In this document: positions 34,972 to 43,699 of the stretch, one piece after another
How the letters are laid out: the number at the start of each line of letters is the position of its first letter
How positions within the stretch are numbered: the first letter of the stretch is position 1
Assembly (NCBI GenBank): GCA_001604135.1
Contig: LVAT01000006.1
Coordinates: 181,379-245,378, forward strand
Direction: 5' to 3'
From: Clostridiales bacterium Firm_14
GTDB taxonomy: Bacteria > Bacillota > Clostridia > Saccharofermentanales > Saccharofermentanaceae
DNA length: 64,000 nt
Made by a program: the position numbers and the translations under genes
The notes under the pieces: generated by a model
The model's database searches: none
Told to the model about the DNA's origin: nothing
Seen by the model: the letters and a program-made list of their open reading frames with translations, nothing else

Positions 34972-35808
34972 TTGGGTACCGCTGCTTGGTACGAGCTTTA
35001 TCTAGGACTTCAGTACCTTGGTAATAGGCTCAAAGAAATGTGGGCCCTCCTTACGACTTCACCGCAGAGCTTCAAGGGCGGCGGCATCTGGAACATAATC
35101 ACGACCATCAATGGCGTCTTGGGCGCAATCGGCACTGCCCTGCTCGTTTTGTTTTTCACCATCGGTGTGATCAAGACTTGCGGTAGCTTTGCCGAGCTCA
35201 AGAGGCCTGAGACGGCAGTTAAGGTATTCATACGTTTTGCTATTTCAAAATTTCTTATCGATAACTGCCTTAAACTCATGGTTAATTTCGTTACGATTGT
35301 TCAGAGCATAATAGCAAAAATAACCGCTTCAAGCCCTATCGGCACTGCTCTGGAGTTCTCTATTCCATCAACCGTTCAAAGCAAATTTGAAGGAATCGGC
35401 ATACTTGACGGTGCTATCCCAATCTGGGCTATATGTTTCATCGCACATATTGCATTCATTGTCATCGGTATCGTTCTGCTTCTTACCGTGTACGGACGAT
35501 TCTTCAGGATCTATATGTACACGGCAATAGCACCGATCCCTTTATCCACTTTGGCAGGCCAGCCTACAGAAAACATCGCTAAAAGTTTTCTTAAGAGCTA
35601 TGCCGGTGTTTGCATGCAGGGCGTCGTTATCGTCCTTGCCTGCATCATCTTCACAGCTTATGCAGCCTCTATGCCTCAGATAGATACAAATGCTGCTCCT
35701 ATCACGATGGTTTGGTGCTATGTGAGTGAAATCGGTTTTAACATGCTCGTTTTGCTTGGCCTTGTAAAGGGATCTGACAGGATAATCCACGACATGATGG
35801 GTTTGTAA
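34972..35808 (+). CDS. TrbL/VirB6-like conjugal membrane protein
   Basis: A 278-residue polytopic protein with about six membrane segments, similar in layout to the CD1107-type TrbL/VirB6-like proteins that form the inner-membrane translocation pore. A conserved-looking block is VYGRFFRIYMYTAIAPIPLSTLAGQ. It starts at TTG 34972 behind AAGGGGGTGAT, 20 bases after the Maff2 stop, and is followed by prgI at 12 bases. No catalytic role is expected. Confidence 0.82.
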   Translation: MGTAAWYELYLGLQYLGNRLKEMWALLTTSPQSFKGGGIWNIITTINGVLGAIGTALLVLFFTIGVIKTCGSFAELKRPETAVKVFIRFAISKFLIDNCLKLMVNFVTIVQSIIAKITASSPIGTALEFSIPSTVQSKFEGIGILDGAIPIWAICFIAHIAFIVIGIVLLLTVYGRFFRIYMYTAIAPIPLSTLAGQPTENIAKSFLKSYAGVCMQGVVIVLACIIFTAYAASMPQIDTNAAPITMVWCYVSEIGFNMLVLLGLVKGSDRIIHDMMGL

Positions 35809-35820
35809 GGAGGAAAACAC

Positions 35821-36210
35821 ATGGAAATAAACATAAACAAAGACATTCGCGAATACACCGAAGGAGTCTTCTTCGGACTTAACTTAAGACAGCTTATATG
35901 TTCCGGACTCGCCGTTGCTTCTGCAGTAGCGGTTTATTTTGGAGCAAGAGGCACTGTGGCAAACGATATGATCACTTATCTTTGCATCGCAGTTGCCGTT
36001 CCTTTTGCTGCTATCGGATTCATCAAGTATAACGGCATGCCAATGGAGAAGATCTTTGTGGCATGGCTCAAGGATAACTTCATTTGTCCGAGAAGGCTGA
36101 CCATTAAGTCCAACAACATCTATAAGGAAGCGCTTAAGGGATATTTCGCCAAAAAGGAAAAGGAGGCAATCAATGCTCAAGAGCATACAGACACTATTGA
36201 AGCAGGATAA
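35821..36210 (+). CDS. prgI: PrgI-family conjugation protein
   Basis: A 129-residue VirB3-like membrane protein. The N-terminus MEININKDIREYTEGVFFGLNLRQL is the PrgI hallmark, followed by two membrane helices and a cytoplasmic tail. PrgI precedes VirB4 in nearly all Gram-positive type IV systems, as here. It overlaps VirB4 by 38 bases. AAGGAGG is placed before its ATG. Confidence 0.9.
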   Translation: MEININKDIREYTEGVFFGLNLRQLICSGLAVASAVAVYFGARGTVANDMITYLCIAVAVPFAAIGFIKYNGMPMEKIFVAWLKDNFICPRRLTIKSNNIYKEALKGYFAKKEKEAINAQEHTDTIEAG

Positions 36211-38524
36211 GGAGATGTTTGTTGTGCCGAGACGGGTCCAGGACCTGATCCCGGTACAGCGCATCTGGCCTGACGGTATCTTTCAGGTCGGACCTAACAA
36301 GTTTTCAAAGACTTGGAAGTTCACGGACATCAACTATCAGGTAGCAAGCGAAGAGGACAAGGAGAATATGTTCCTGCTCTATTCTGACGTTCTCAACTCG
36401 TTCGACAGTGCTGCCACTACTAAGATCACGGTGAACAACCACAGACTCAACAAGAAGGACTTTGAGGATTCGATCCTCATGCCTATGAAGCACGACGGTC
36501 TCGATATGTACCGTGAAGAGTATAACGATATGCTCCTGGAGAAAGCGACCGGAGCTAACGGTATCACCCAAGAGAAGTATATTACCGTATCGATCAACAA
36601 GAAAAGTGTTGAAGATGCCAGGACATACTTCGCAAGGACCGGTGCCGATCTTCAGATGCGCCTTTCTTCTTTAGGCAGCAGACTCGAAGATCTGGATGCC
36701 GTAGAGAAGCTCCGCATACTTCATGACTTCTATCGTCCCGGCGACGAGATCACCTTTGAGTTTGATATAGCACAGCGTGCAAAGCTCGGTCATGACTTCC
36801 GTGACTATATCTGTCCGGATACGATTGAACGCGGGAACGACTATATCAAACTTGGCGAGAAGTATGTGAGAGTTATGTTCTTAAAGGATTACGGCAACTA
36901 TATCAGCGACGATACTATTGCCGAACTTACCGACATGAACAGGAACATGATGCTCTCGATCGATGTTCTCTCCGTTCCGACCGATGAAGCGATCCGCGAA
37001 GTCGAGAATAAGCTCTTAGGCGTTGAGACAAACATCACCAACTGGCAGAGAAAGCAGAACCAGAACAACAACTTCTCCGCTGTCATCCCTTACGATATGG
37101 AGTTACAGCGCAACAAGACAAAGGAGTTTCTGGCAGATCTTACTACCCGTGACCAGCGCATGATGCTCTGTCTCATAACGCTTGCGATCTCTTCAGATAC
37201 AAAGGAACAGCTCGATCTTGATACAGAGAGCATCCAGGCCGTTGCTAAAGGCAGGCATTGCCAGATGGCGGTCCTTAAGTGGCAGCAGGCAGACGGATTA
37301 AATACTGCCCTGCCCTTCGGTGTCAGGAAGATCGATTGTTTCAGGACTCTTAATACTGAGTCATTAGCGGTGTTTCTGCCCTTTAAGACTCAGGAAATCA
37401 TGGACAAAGGCGGCATCTACTACGGTGAGAACGCTATTTCCCATAACCTCATTATGTGCAATAAGGAAAATCTCTTGAACCAGTCAGCCTTTCTTTTGGG
37501 CGTGCCCGGTTCCGGTAAATCCTTCTCAGCCAAGGAACTCATAACATTCCTTATGCTGAACACGGATGACGATATCCTGATCTGCGATCCTGAGGGCGAG
37601 TATGCCCCGCTTGTAGAAGCAATGGGACCAGAGATGGGCTCGGTTATCCGAGTATCAGCCGGCGGACGTGACCGTTTGAACGCAATGTATATGGTCGACG
37701 GCTATGGTGAGAACGATCCTATTGTCGTTAAATCCCAGTTCATTATGTCTCTTGTCGAGCAGATCGATAAGAAAGGCGTCGGGCCACAGCAGAAGTCTAT
37801 CATCGACAGATGTGCGGCAGCAGTATACCGTGATGCAGAGAGATGCAAGTCATCAGGCGGAGCAACGCCCACTCTTTGCACTTTCCGTGAGAAACTCTTG
37901 GAGCAGCCGGAGCCTGAGGCAAAGCAGATAGCGTTATCTCTTGAGCTCTTCACTACCGGTTCCCTGGACATCTTCGGTCGTGAAAGCAATGTTGATATGG
38001 ACAAACGAGTAGTAGTTTTCGATATTCATGGATTAGGCAGCCAGCTTAAGCCCACGGGACTTCTTGTCATAACAGACACTATGCTTAACCGAGTTACTCT
38101 TAACTGGAAGAAAGGTAAGCGTACACACGTCTTTATCGACGAGTTCCATGTAGTATTCGAGAACGAGTTCTCCGCACAGTTCTTTAACTCTGCTTGGAGA
38201 CAGTTCCGTAAGAGAAACGCCTATCCTACTGCTATTACGCAGAATGTTGAGTATCTTTTGGACTCCGTGCAGGCATCCACGATGCTTTCGAACTCGGAGT
38301 TCGTAATCATGCTCAATCAGGCGGCATCCGACAGGGCCAAGCTTGCTAAGCTCCTGAACATCTCGGAGATCCAGATGCGTTATATCACTAACGCACCTGC
38401 CGGATCAGGGCTTATCAAGTACGGCTCTGCACTTGTCCCTTTTGTTAATAAGTTCAACAGGGACACTAAACTTTATCAGCTCATGACGACTCGTCCGGGA
38501 GAAGGACAGTTCGCAAATGGCTGA
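36173..38524 (+). CDS. virB4: VirB4-type conjugation ATPase
   Basis: A 783-residue cytoplasmic ATPase that drives assembly and substrate transfer. The N-terminal half is the VirB4/TraE docking region (VPRRVQDLIPVQRIWPDGIFQVG). The C-terminal P-loop domain has Walker A GVPGSGKSF (about 443-451), Walker B HVFIDEFHVVF (about 652) and an arginine-finger-containing end. The ATG at 36173 lies inside prgI behind AAAAGGAGG. Length is usual for Firmicutes VirB4 (about 780-830). A terminator follows at 38530. Confidence 0.93.
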   Translation: MLKSIQTLLKQDKEMFVVPRRVQDLIPVQRIWPDGIFQVGPNKFSKTWKFTDINYQVASEEDKENMFLLYSDVLNSFDSAATTKITVNNHRLNKKDFEDSILMPMKHDGLDMYREEYNDMLLEKATGANGITQEKYITVSINKKSVEDARTYFARTGADLQMRLSSLGSRLEDLDAVEKLRILHDFYRPGDEITFEFDIAQRAKLGHDFRDYICPDTIERGNDYIKLGEKYVRVMFLKDYGNYISDDTIAELTDMNRNMMLSIDVLSVPTDEAIREVENKLLGVETNITNWQRKQNQNNNFSAVIPYDMELQRNKTKEFLADLTTRDQRMMLCLITLAISSDTKEQLDLDTESIQAVAKGRHCQMAVLKWQQADGLNTALPFGVRKIDCFRTLNTESLAVFLPFKTQEIMDKGGIYYGENAISHNLIMCNKENLLNQSAFLLGVPGSGKSFSAKELITFLMLNTDDDILICDPEGEYAPLVEAMGPEMGSVIRVSAGGRDRLNAMYMVDGYGENDPIVVKSQFIMSLVEQIDKKGVGPQQKSIIDRCAAAVYRDAERCKSSGGATPTLCTFREKLLEQPEPEAKQIALSLELFTTGSLDIFGRESNVDMDKRVVVFDIHGLGSQLKPTGLLVITDTMLNRVTLNWKKGKRTHVFIDEFHVVFENEFSAQFFNSAWRQFRKRNAYPTAITQNVEYLLDSVQASTMLSNSEFVIMLNQAASDRAKLAKLLNISEIQMRYITNAPAGSGLIKYGSALVPFVNKFNRDTKLYQLMTTRPGEGQFANG

Positions 38525-38529
38525 TCTTC

Positions 38530-38563
38530 GCCCCTGCAGGTTATATCCGGCAGGGGCTATTTA
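38530..38563 (+). terminator. terminator after virB4
   Basis: GCCCCTGC (38530-38537) and GCAGGGGC (38550-38557) form a perfect stem; the following ATTTAATTA is only a weak T tract. Confidence 0.6.
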
Positions 38564-38593
38564 ATTATCAACTAGAAAAGGAGAAACGATTAA

Positions 38594-38977
38594 ATGAGCA
38601 CTTTATATGGTTATGTTAGAGGCATTGATATCGATGAGAATACTTGTTCAATGGTAAAGCCTAATCTTTACTACAAGCGTCTTGGAGAATTTCTTGAGGT
38701 CCGAGTTGAGATAGACGATATTTGTGAAGACCTGATTGATTTTCTTGAAAGCCAGAGCCGTCCAATGAACGAGAGAGAGGTTGCGAATGTAGTTCTGGAC
38801 AGTGTTATCTCAACGCACGAACTCAACAACCTCTATGACGAAATGGTCGAAACTAAATACTTGGAAAACCTCAAGTTTAGGCATCAGCTGAATTTGTTAA
38901 TAGTTCAGTGCGAGACGATTGCTATGCTTGGCGGAGTTGAAACAAACAACTTATTTCTTGAGTTTACGATTAGCTAA
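38594..38977 (+). CDS. small ICE protein of unknown function
   Basis: A 127-residue acidic protein (MSTLYGYVRGIDIDENTCSMVK...) preceded by AAAAGGAG. It is mainly helical by pattern (LIDFLESQSRPMNEREVANVVLDS). It lies between virB4 and the CHAP hydrolase, each boundary marked by a hairpin, and so may be a cargo gene inserted in the transfer region. No family is recognised. Confidence 0.65.
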   Translation: MSTLYGYVRGIDIDENTCSMVKPNLYYKRLGEFLEVRVEIDDICEDLIDFLESQSRPMNEREVANVVLDSVISTHELNNLYDEMVETKYLENLKFRHQLNLLIVQCETIAMLGGVETNNLFLEFTIS

Positions 38978-39005
38978 AAGTTTATCAATGCACTAAATAC
39001 GCTGC

Positions 39006-39035
39006 GCCCGGGGGATGAATCCCTCGGGCCTTTTT
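39006..39035 (+). terminator. terminator before the CHAP gene
   Basis: GCCCG and CGGGC form the outer stem and GGGAT/ATCCC the inner one, followed by CTTTTT. Confidence 0.8.
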
Positions 39036-39072
39036 CTGTTTCTGCGAAAAAACAGCAAAGGAGTAAAGTTTT

Positions 39073-40749
39073 ATGCCACAAATCAGTAAAGTCGAGCGCG
39101 ATCACGATATTAAGCAGGTATCGCGTTTGGATGACTTAAAGCCTGTAACGGAGAAATCCGTATCAATGGCAACACCTCATATTAGAGGCAAGCCTCAAAT
39201 AAATGAAAAACAGCAAAACCTTCAGGCCTCAGCAAATGCTGCAAGAAGAGCAAGTATTGCAGCTATTAGGCATGCCAAAACCATTTCTGAAAGTTCTGAT
39301 AAAAACGAAGATCAGGAAGCTATCGATAAGATGGAGGTCTCTGCTCGAAATGCTGCGGCCGATGCAGCCAAGGCTGCCCTTGATACCAAGGATTCAATCA
39401 AACGGCAGATAAAGAAGAAAAGACCGGATATCAAAAACACCAAGGATATCAAGTCAAACGTCAGGACCATCCATAAGGCAGACAGATCCATTAAGAGTGC
39501 GACTGAAGCAACGCAGCTCGCATTAAAAACTGCTACTCAAGCATCCAAAGAAGCTGCTATTGCTTCGACAAAGGTTGCTACTGCAAGAAAAGCTGAACGT
39601 TTGGCTAAGAAGACCGCCGAGTGGGTCAAGAAGATCGTCAAAGGCATAGTTGATGCTTTAAAGCGTCTCTGTGCCGCATTGGGCGCCGCTTCGGTCCCTT
39701 TAGTTCTGATATTGGTACTTGCTGCCTCTATTGCAGCTCTGGTTGCCTCAGCATTCGGTATATTCTTCGCCGGAGATAAAACAAACACTGCTTCAAGACC
39801 GCTTAAGGAAGTTGTCCTGGAGATCAATTCGGAATATACGAGTAAGATCGAAGGAATCAAGACATCTACCCCTCATGATGAACTCGTAACGGAAGGATAT
39901 CAGGCTTCCTGGCCAGATGTTCTCTCAGTCTATGCCGTATATGTCACGACAAAGACTGACGGCGCAACTGATGTGGTCCATATTTCCGATGAACACATTA
40001 AGATCCTACGGGATATTTTCTGGCAAATGAATACGATAACCTCTTCTACTAAGAAGGTTACAGAAACCAAGAAGGTCCCGGATCTGGATGATAAAGGCGT
40101 TCAGAAGAAAGACAAGGACGGCAATCTTCTATATAAGGAAGAGAAAGTAACCAAGACAATCCTGACTATCTCAATCAACCACAAAACAGCTGCACAAGAA
40201 GCCTCAATGCTCCATTTCAACGCTCAACAATTGGCTCAGCTAAATGAGCTCCTGGATGTTAAGAATGCCTCGTTATGGGCTGAAATCCTCAGAGGTGTTG
40301 GTTTAGGATCCAACGAACTCGTTAACCTTGCTCTTTCTCAGCTAGGTAACAAAGGCGGAGAAAAGTACTGGAGATGGGCTGGACTTAGCAGTCGATGCGA
40401 ATGGTGTGCCCTTTTTGTTTCGTGGTGCGGCGATAAGACCGGGCTTCGTTCTGCAGGACAGATCCCCTACTTCTCTTTCGTCTCTGATGGAGTCTCTTTC
40501 TATAAGAAAAAAGGCAAATGGATTGATGGCTCAGAAGTCAACACTTCCAACTGTGACAAACTCATCTATCCCGGTATGATCATATTCTTCGACTGGGAAC
40601 CCGATGGAAAGCCCAATCACGTCGGAATAGTCACAAAAGTCGAAAATGGGCGCATCTACACTGTTGAAGGCAACAGCAGCGATGCAGTAAGAGAAAAGAA
40701 TTACGCAGCGAACAGCAATCACATCTTTGGATTTGGTGTTGTTGGTTGA
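39073..40749 (+). CDS. conjugation peptidoglycan hydrolase with CHAP domain
   Basis: A 558-residue protein. The N-terminal 190 residues are hydrophilic and Ala/Lys-rich coiled coil (inside), followed by one membrane helix (ALGAASVPLVLILVLAASIAALVASAFG) and an outside domain. The C-terminal 140 residues are a CHAP amidase/endopeptidase with the cysteine in SSRCEWCALFVSWCG and the histidine in GKPNHVGIVTKV. Such CD1108-like proteins open the wall for the channel (VirB1 role). It is the last gene of the transfer operon and is followed by a strong hairpin. Confidence 0.85.
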   Translation: MPQISKVERDHDIKQVSRLDDLKPVTEKSVSMATPHIRGKPQINEKQQNLQASANAARRASIAAIRHAKTISESSDKNEDQEAIDKMEVSARNAAADAAKAALDTKDSIKRQIKKKRPDIKNTKDIKSNVRTIHKADRSIKSATEATQLALKTATQASKEAAIASTKVATARKAERLAKKTAEWVKKIVKGIVDALKRLCAALGAASVPLVLILVLAASIAALVASAFGIFFAGDKTNTASRPLKEVVLEINSEYTSKIEGIKTSTPHDELVTEGYQASWPDVLSVYAVYVTTKTDGATDVVHISDEHIKILRDIFWQMNTITSSTKKVTETKKVPDLDDKGVQKKDKDGNLLYKEEKVTKTILTISINHKTAAQEASMLHFNAQQLAQLNELLDVKNASLWAEILRGVGLGSNELVNLALSQLGNKGGEKYWRWAGLSSRCEWCALFVSWCGDKTGLRSAGQIPYFSFVSDGVSFYKKKGKWIDGSEVNTSNCDKLIYPGMIIFFDWEPDGKPNHVGIVTKVENGRIYTVEGNSSDAVREKNYAANSNHIFGFGVVG

Positions 40750-40764
40750 TTGTTTGAAGTTCAC

Positions 40765-40808
40765 AAACAGCTCCAATCTGTCTAGATTGGCAGGTTGGAG
40801 CCTGTTTT
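40765..40808 (+). terminator. terminator of the transfer operon
   Basis: AACAGCTCCAA (40766-40776) pairs with TTGGAGCCTGTT (40795-40806), with a second small stem inside (CCAATCT/AGATTGG). It ends the backbone before the AT-rich defence island. Confidence 0.75.
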
Positions 40809-40965
40809 GGCGTTCTTGATAGTTGTATGTCACGAGAAAAAATAAAAAAAATGTATCACTTATATTATAATTAAGAAGTACTATTTTGTTTTGGCTTATT
40901 AACAAAGAAGTGTCCCAATAATGGATAGTACAAAGAGTAAAATATGAAACAGGAGCAAAATTGAA
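40809..40965. promoter_or_regulatory. AT-rich promoter region of the LlaJI-like island
   Basis: The stretch contains TATAAT at 40866-40871 and an A-tract (AAAAAATAAAAAAAA) in place of a clear -35 box. It drives the five-gene island that starts with vsr. Confidence 0.4.
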
Positions 40966-41385
40966 GTGGATAACCTTACTCCAGAGCAAAGGCATAAGAA
41001 TATGCAAGCTATAAGGAGTAAGGATACTCGCATCGAACTACTGCTTCGCCAAGAACTTTGGAAACGAGGACTAAGATACAGAAAAAATGCAAAAAAAGTA
41101 TTTGGCCATCCAGACATCGCTTTTATTGGAAAGAAAATAGCAGTCTTTTGTGACAGTGAATTTTGGCACGGATTCGACTGGGAAAACAAAAAGAGCAATA
41201 TAAAGAGTAACAAAGACTTTTGGATATTAAAGATCGAACGGAATATTGCTCGTGACGAAGAAGTAAATGAATTCCTTAAATCTCACGGATGGACGGTTCT
41301 GAGATTTTGGGGTAAAGAAATACAAAATGACGTCGTAAGATGTGCTGACGTTATTGAAGAAGAGGTTAAGAGGAATGAGTTATAA
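40966..41385 (+). CDS. vsr: very short patch repair endonuclease
   Basis: A 139-residue Vsr-type nuclease that nicks beside T:G mismatches produced when 5-methylcytosine deaminates. The family pattern is visible as MQAIRSKDTRIELLLRQELWKRGLRYR at the N-terminus, the catalytic aspartate in VFGHPDIAF, and the FWHG block (DSEFWHGFDW). The start is GTG 40966 after CAGGAG. It overlaps the first methyltransferase by 11 bases, so it is co-translated with the enzyme whose mutagenic side effect it would repair. Confidence 0.9.
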   Translation: MDNLTPEQRHKNMQAIRSKDTRIELLLRQELWKRGLRYRKNAKKVFGHPDIAFIGKKIAVFCDSEFWHGFDWENKKSNIKSNKDFWILKIERNIARDEEVNEFLKSHGWTVLRFWGKEIQNDVVRCADVIEEEVKRNEL

Positions 41386-42475
41386 GGTTTTGGATTTGTT
41401 TTCAGGAGCCGGCGGATTATCTCGCGGTTTTTATGATGCTGGTTATGATGTCGTATTGGGCGTAGATTTTGATGAAGCAGCTTTAAAAACATTTAAAGAG
41501 AATCACGGGAATGCAGAAGCTATGAAATTAGACTTGTTCGATCACAGCAATATTGATGTGATAATCGAGTTTTTAAATAAAAAGAATATTAAATTGGATG
41601 TCTTGGTAGGTGGACCTCCGTGTCAGGGCTTTTCTGTTGCTGGACCTCGTGACATGAATGATAAGAGAAATACTCTTTATACGGCTATGGTTAAACTTGC
41701 TGAAAGAGTGAAGCCTCAAGTTGTAGTCTTAGAGAATGTTCCAGGTATGATTCAAACGAATGGCGGAATTGGGGCAAAACGAGTGGTTGAGGATTTTGCG
41801 AAAATTGGATATCGAATGGTACCCAAATTGTTATATGCACCAGATTATGGGTTGCCGCAGATTAGGAAAAGAGTCTTCTTTGTGGGACTTAGGGATAGTG
41901 ACAAAGACTTTGTGTTCCCTACACCTACTGTTAACAAGGATGAATACATAACTTGCGAAGAAGCTATTGGTGATCTCCCTTCTCTTCAGACAAAAGATGG
42001 AGAAATTATATATGGAGAAGAGATTCAAGATTACACTATGCCGCCTCAAAATGAGTATCAGAAAAAGATGAGAGCACGATCAACTCAAGTAAGAAATCAT
42101 ATAGGAAGCATTCCTATTGAAAAAACGAAAAAAATGATATCGTTGGTTCCAGAAGGCAAAAACTATAAAGCTCTTCCTGAAGAATATCAAGGAATATACA
42201 AGTATCATGAAGCATTAACCAGATATAACAGTAAAAAGCCTTCTCTTACTATAAACACAGGACACAGATCACATTTCCATTATAAGTGGAATAGGATACC
42301 AACTGTAAGGGAAAGCGCACGACTGCAAAGTTTTCCTGATGATTTTGTTTTTTATGGAAATAAATCAGAACAGTATCGACAAGTCGGAAATGCAGTTCCG
42401 CCAATGCTTGGGCAAGTTGTTGCTGAAGCTATAAAACCATATTTAGATAATGGAGAGAATAATGACAAAGTATAA
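41375..42475 (+). CDS. C5-cytosine methyltransferase 1 (LlaJI-like)
   Basis: A 366-residue m5C methyltransferase with motif I (VLDLFSGAGGLSRGFYDAGYDVVLGVD), motif IV (GGPPCQGFSVAG), motif VI (VLENVPGM), and motifs IX-X (RESARLQSFPDDF, YRQVGNAVPP). ATG 41375 (MSYKVLDLFSG) is chosen because AAGAGG lies just upstream; it overlaps vsr. A second, different m5C methyltransferase follows with a 14-base overlap. Two methyltransferases in tandem are expected when the recognition site is asymmetric and each strand needs its own enzyme. Confidence 0.92.
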   Translation: MSYKVLDLFSGAGGLSRGFYDAGYDVVLGVDFDEAALKTFKENHGNAEAMKLDLFDHSNIDVIIEFLNKKNIKLDVLVGGPPCQGFSVAGPRDMNDKRNTLYTAMVKLAERVKPQVVVLENVPGMIQTNGGIGAKRVVEDFAKIGYRMVPKLLYAPDYGLPQIRKRVFFVGLRDSDKDFVFPTPTVNKDEYITCEEAIGDLPSLQTKDGEIIYGEEIQDYTMPPQNEYQKKMRARSTQVRNHIGSIPIEKTKKMISLVPEGKNYKALPEEYQGIYKYHEALTRYNSKKPSLTINTGHRSHFHYKWNRIPTVRESARLQSFPDDFVFYGNKSEQYRQVGNAVPPMLGQVVAEAIKPYLDNGENNDKV

Positions 42476-43688
42476 GTTTATTGACTTGTTTGCAGGTTGT
42501 GGGGGGCTTGAGGATGGATTCCTGCAAACTAAAAAATTTACAGATGTTGCGGCTGTTGAATGGCTAAAGCCACAAGTTCAAACCTTAATTCGCAGACTCG
42601 AAACCAAATGGGGTATAAAAGATGCGAAGGAACGGGTCATGCATTTTGACATTCAGAGAGAAGAAGAACTCTTTTCTGGCTGGAATGACCCAGAGTTTGG
42701 ACAAGGAAAAGGATTGGATACTTTTGTAAATAACGCAGGAGGAATAGACGTAATTATCGGTGGACCACCATGTCAAGCATATTCAGTAGCGGGACGTGTT
42801 CGTGATGAAAATGGAATGAGAGATGATTACCGCAACTATCTTTTTGAACATTATCTTAGTGTTGTTAACAGATATAGGCCTAAAGCCTTTGTTTTTGAAA
42901 ATGTTCCCGGCATTCTTAGTGCTGCGCCAGACGGAACCCCAATAACAGATCATATAAGGAAGGGTTTTGCTGAAATAGGATATGAAATAATAGATGATCT
43001 TAGAACGGCAAAAGTTAATGCTGCTGACTATTCTGTTCCGCAAAACCGAGAGAGAATGATTATTGTTGGAATAGATTGCCGAAGATATCCTAATGCACAG
43101 GCTATTCTGAAGTCTTTCTATAAAGAGATTCTGCCTTCCTATATTGAGAGTGATAAAAAGACTGTAAAAGAAGCTATAGGTGATTTGCCTTCTTGCATGC
43201 CGTATTTTGATGAGGAACACCATAAAAAGCATCAATCTCATAGCATTCCAGAAACTAATGTTACATGGCATAAGCCCAGATATCATAACCTTAGAGATAT
43301 GGATACCTTTAGGATGCTTGCAGAAGACATCGAATCGGGTAAGCGCGAGTTTGACAGCAAACGAATAAGTGAGCTCTACGAAGAAAAAGTAGGTTCCAAG
43401 TCACCTATTCATAGATATCACGTATTGGAACCAGATCTTCCCAGTACAACTATAATTGCTCATCTCTATAAAGATGGTAATCGTTTTATTCATTATGATT
43501 CAAAACAATGTCGAACAATAACTGTAAGAGAAGCTGCTAGGTTGCAATCATTTGATGATGATTTCGATTTTGTCGGTTCGCAAGGAAATGCTTATCAGAT
43601 GATTGGAAATGCGGTCCCTCCACAATTAGCGAAGAGGGTTGCTTTGGCATTGCACCAGTTGATGGAACAGTATATGTCTGATTCATAG
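42462..43688 (+). CDS. C5-cytosine methyltransferase 2 (LlaJI-like)
   Basis: A 408-residue m5C methyltransferase. Motif I is FIDLFAGCGGLEDGFLQ, motif IV is GGPPCQAYSVAG, motif VI is FENVPGIL, and motif X is YQMIGNAVPPQLAK. The variable region is longer than in the neighbour (HRYHVLEPDLPSTTIIAHL), as expected for a different target. ATG 42462 is preferred over 42450 because GGAGAG lies 6 bases upstream. It precedes the McrB-like gene by 11 bases. The codon use (AT-rich third positions) matches the rest of the island. Confidence 0.92.
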   Translation: MTKYKFIDLFAGCGGLEDGFLQTKKFTDVAAVEWLKPQVQTLIRRLETKWGIKDAKERVMHFDIQREEELFSGWNDPEFGQGKGLDTFVNNAGGIDVIIGGPPCQAYSVAGRVRDENGMRDDYRNYLFEHYLSVVNRYRPKAFVFENVPGILSAAPDGTPITDHIRKGFAEIGYEIIDDLRTAKVNAADYSVPQNRERMIIVGIDCRRYPNAQAILKSFYKEILPSYIESDKKTVKEAIGDLPSCMPYFDEEHHKKHQSHSIPETNVTWHKPRYHNLRDMDTFRMLAEDIESGKREFDSKRISELYEEKVGSKSPIHRYHVLEPDLPSTTIIAHLYKDGNRFIHYDSKQCRTITVREAARLQSFDDDFDFVGSQGNAYQMIGNAVPPQLAKRVALALHQLMEQYMSDS

Positions 43689-43699
43689 GCGGTAAATGT

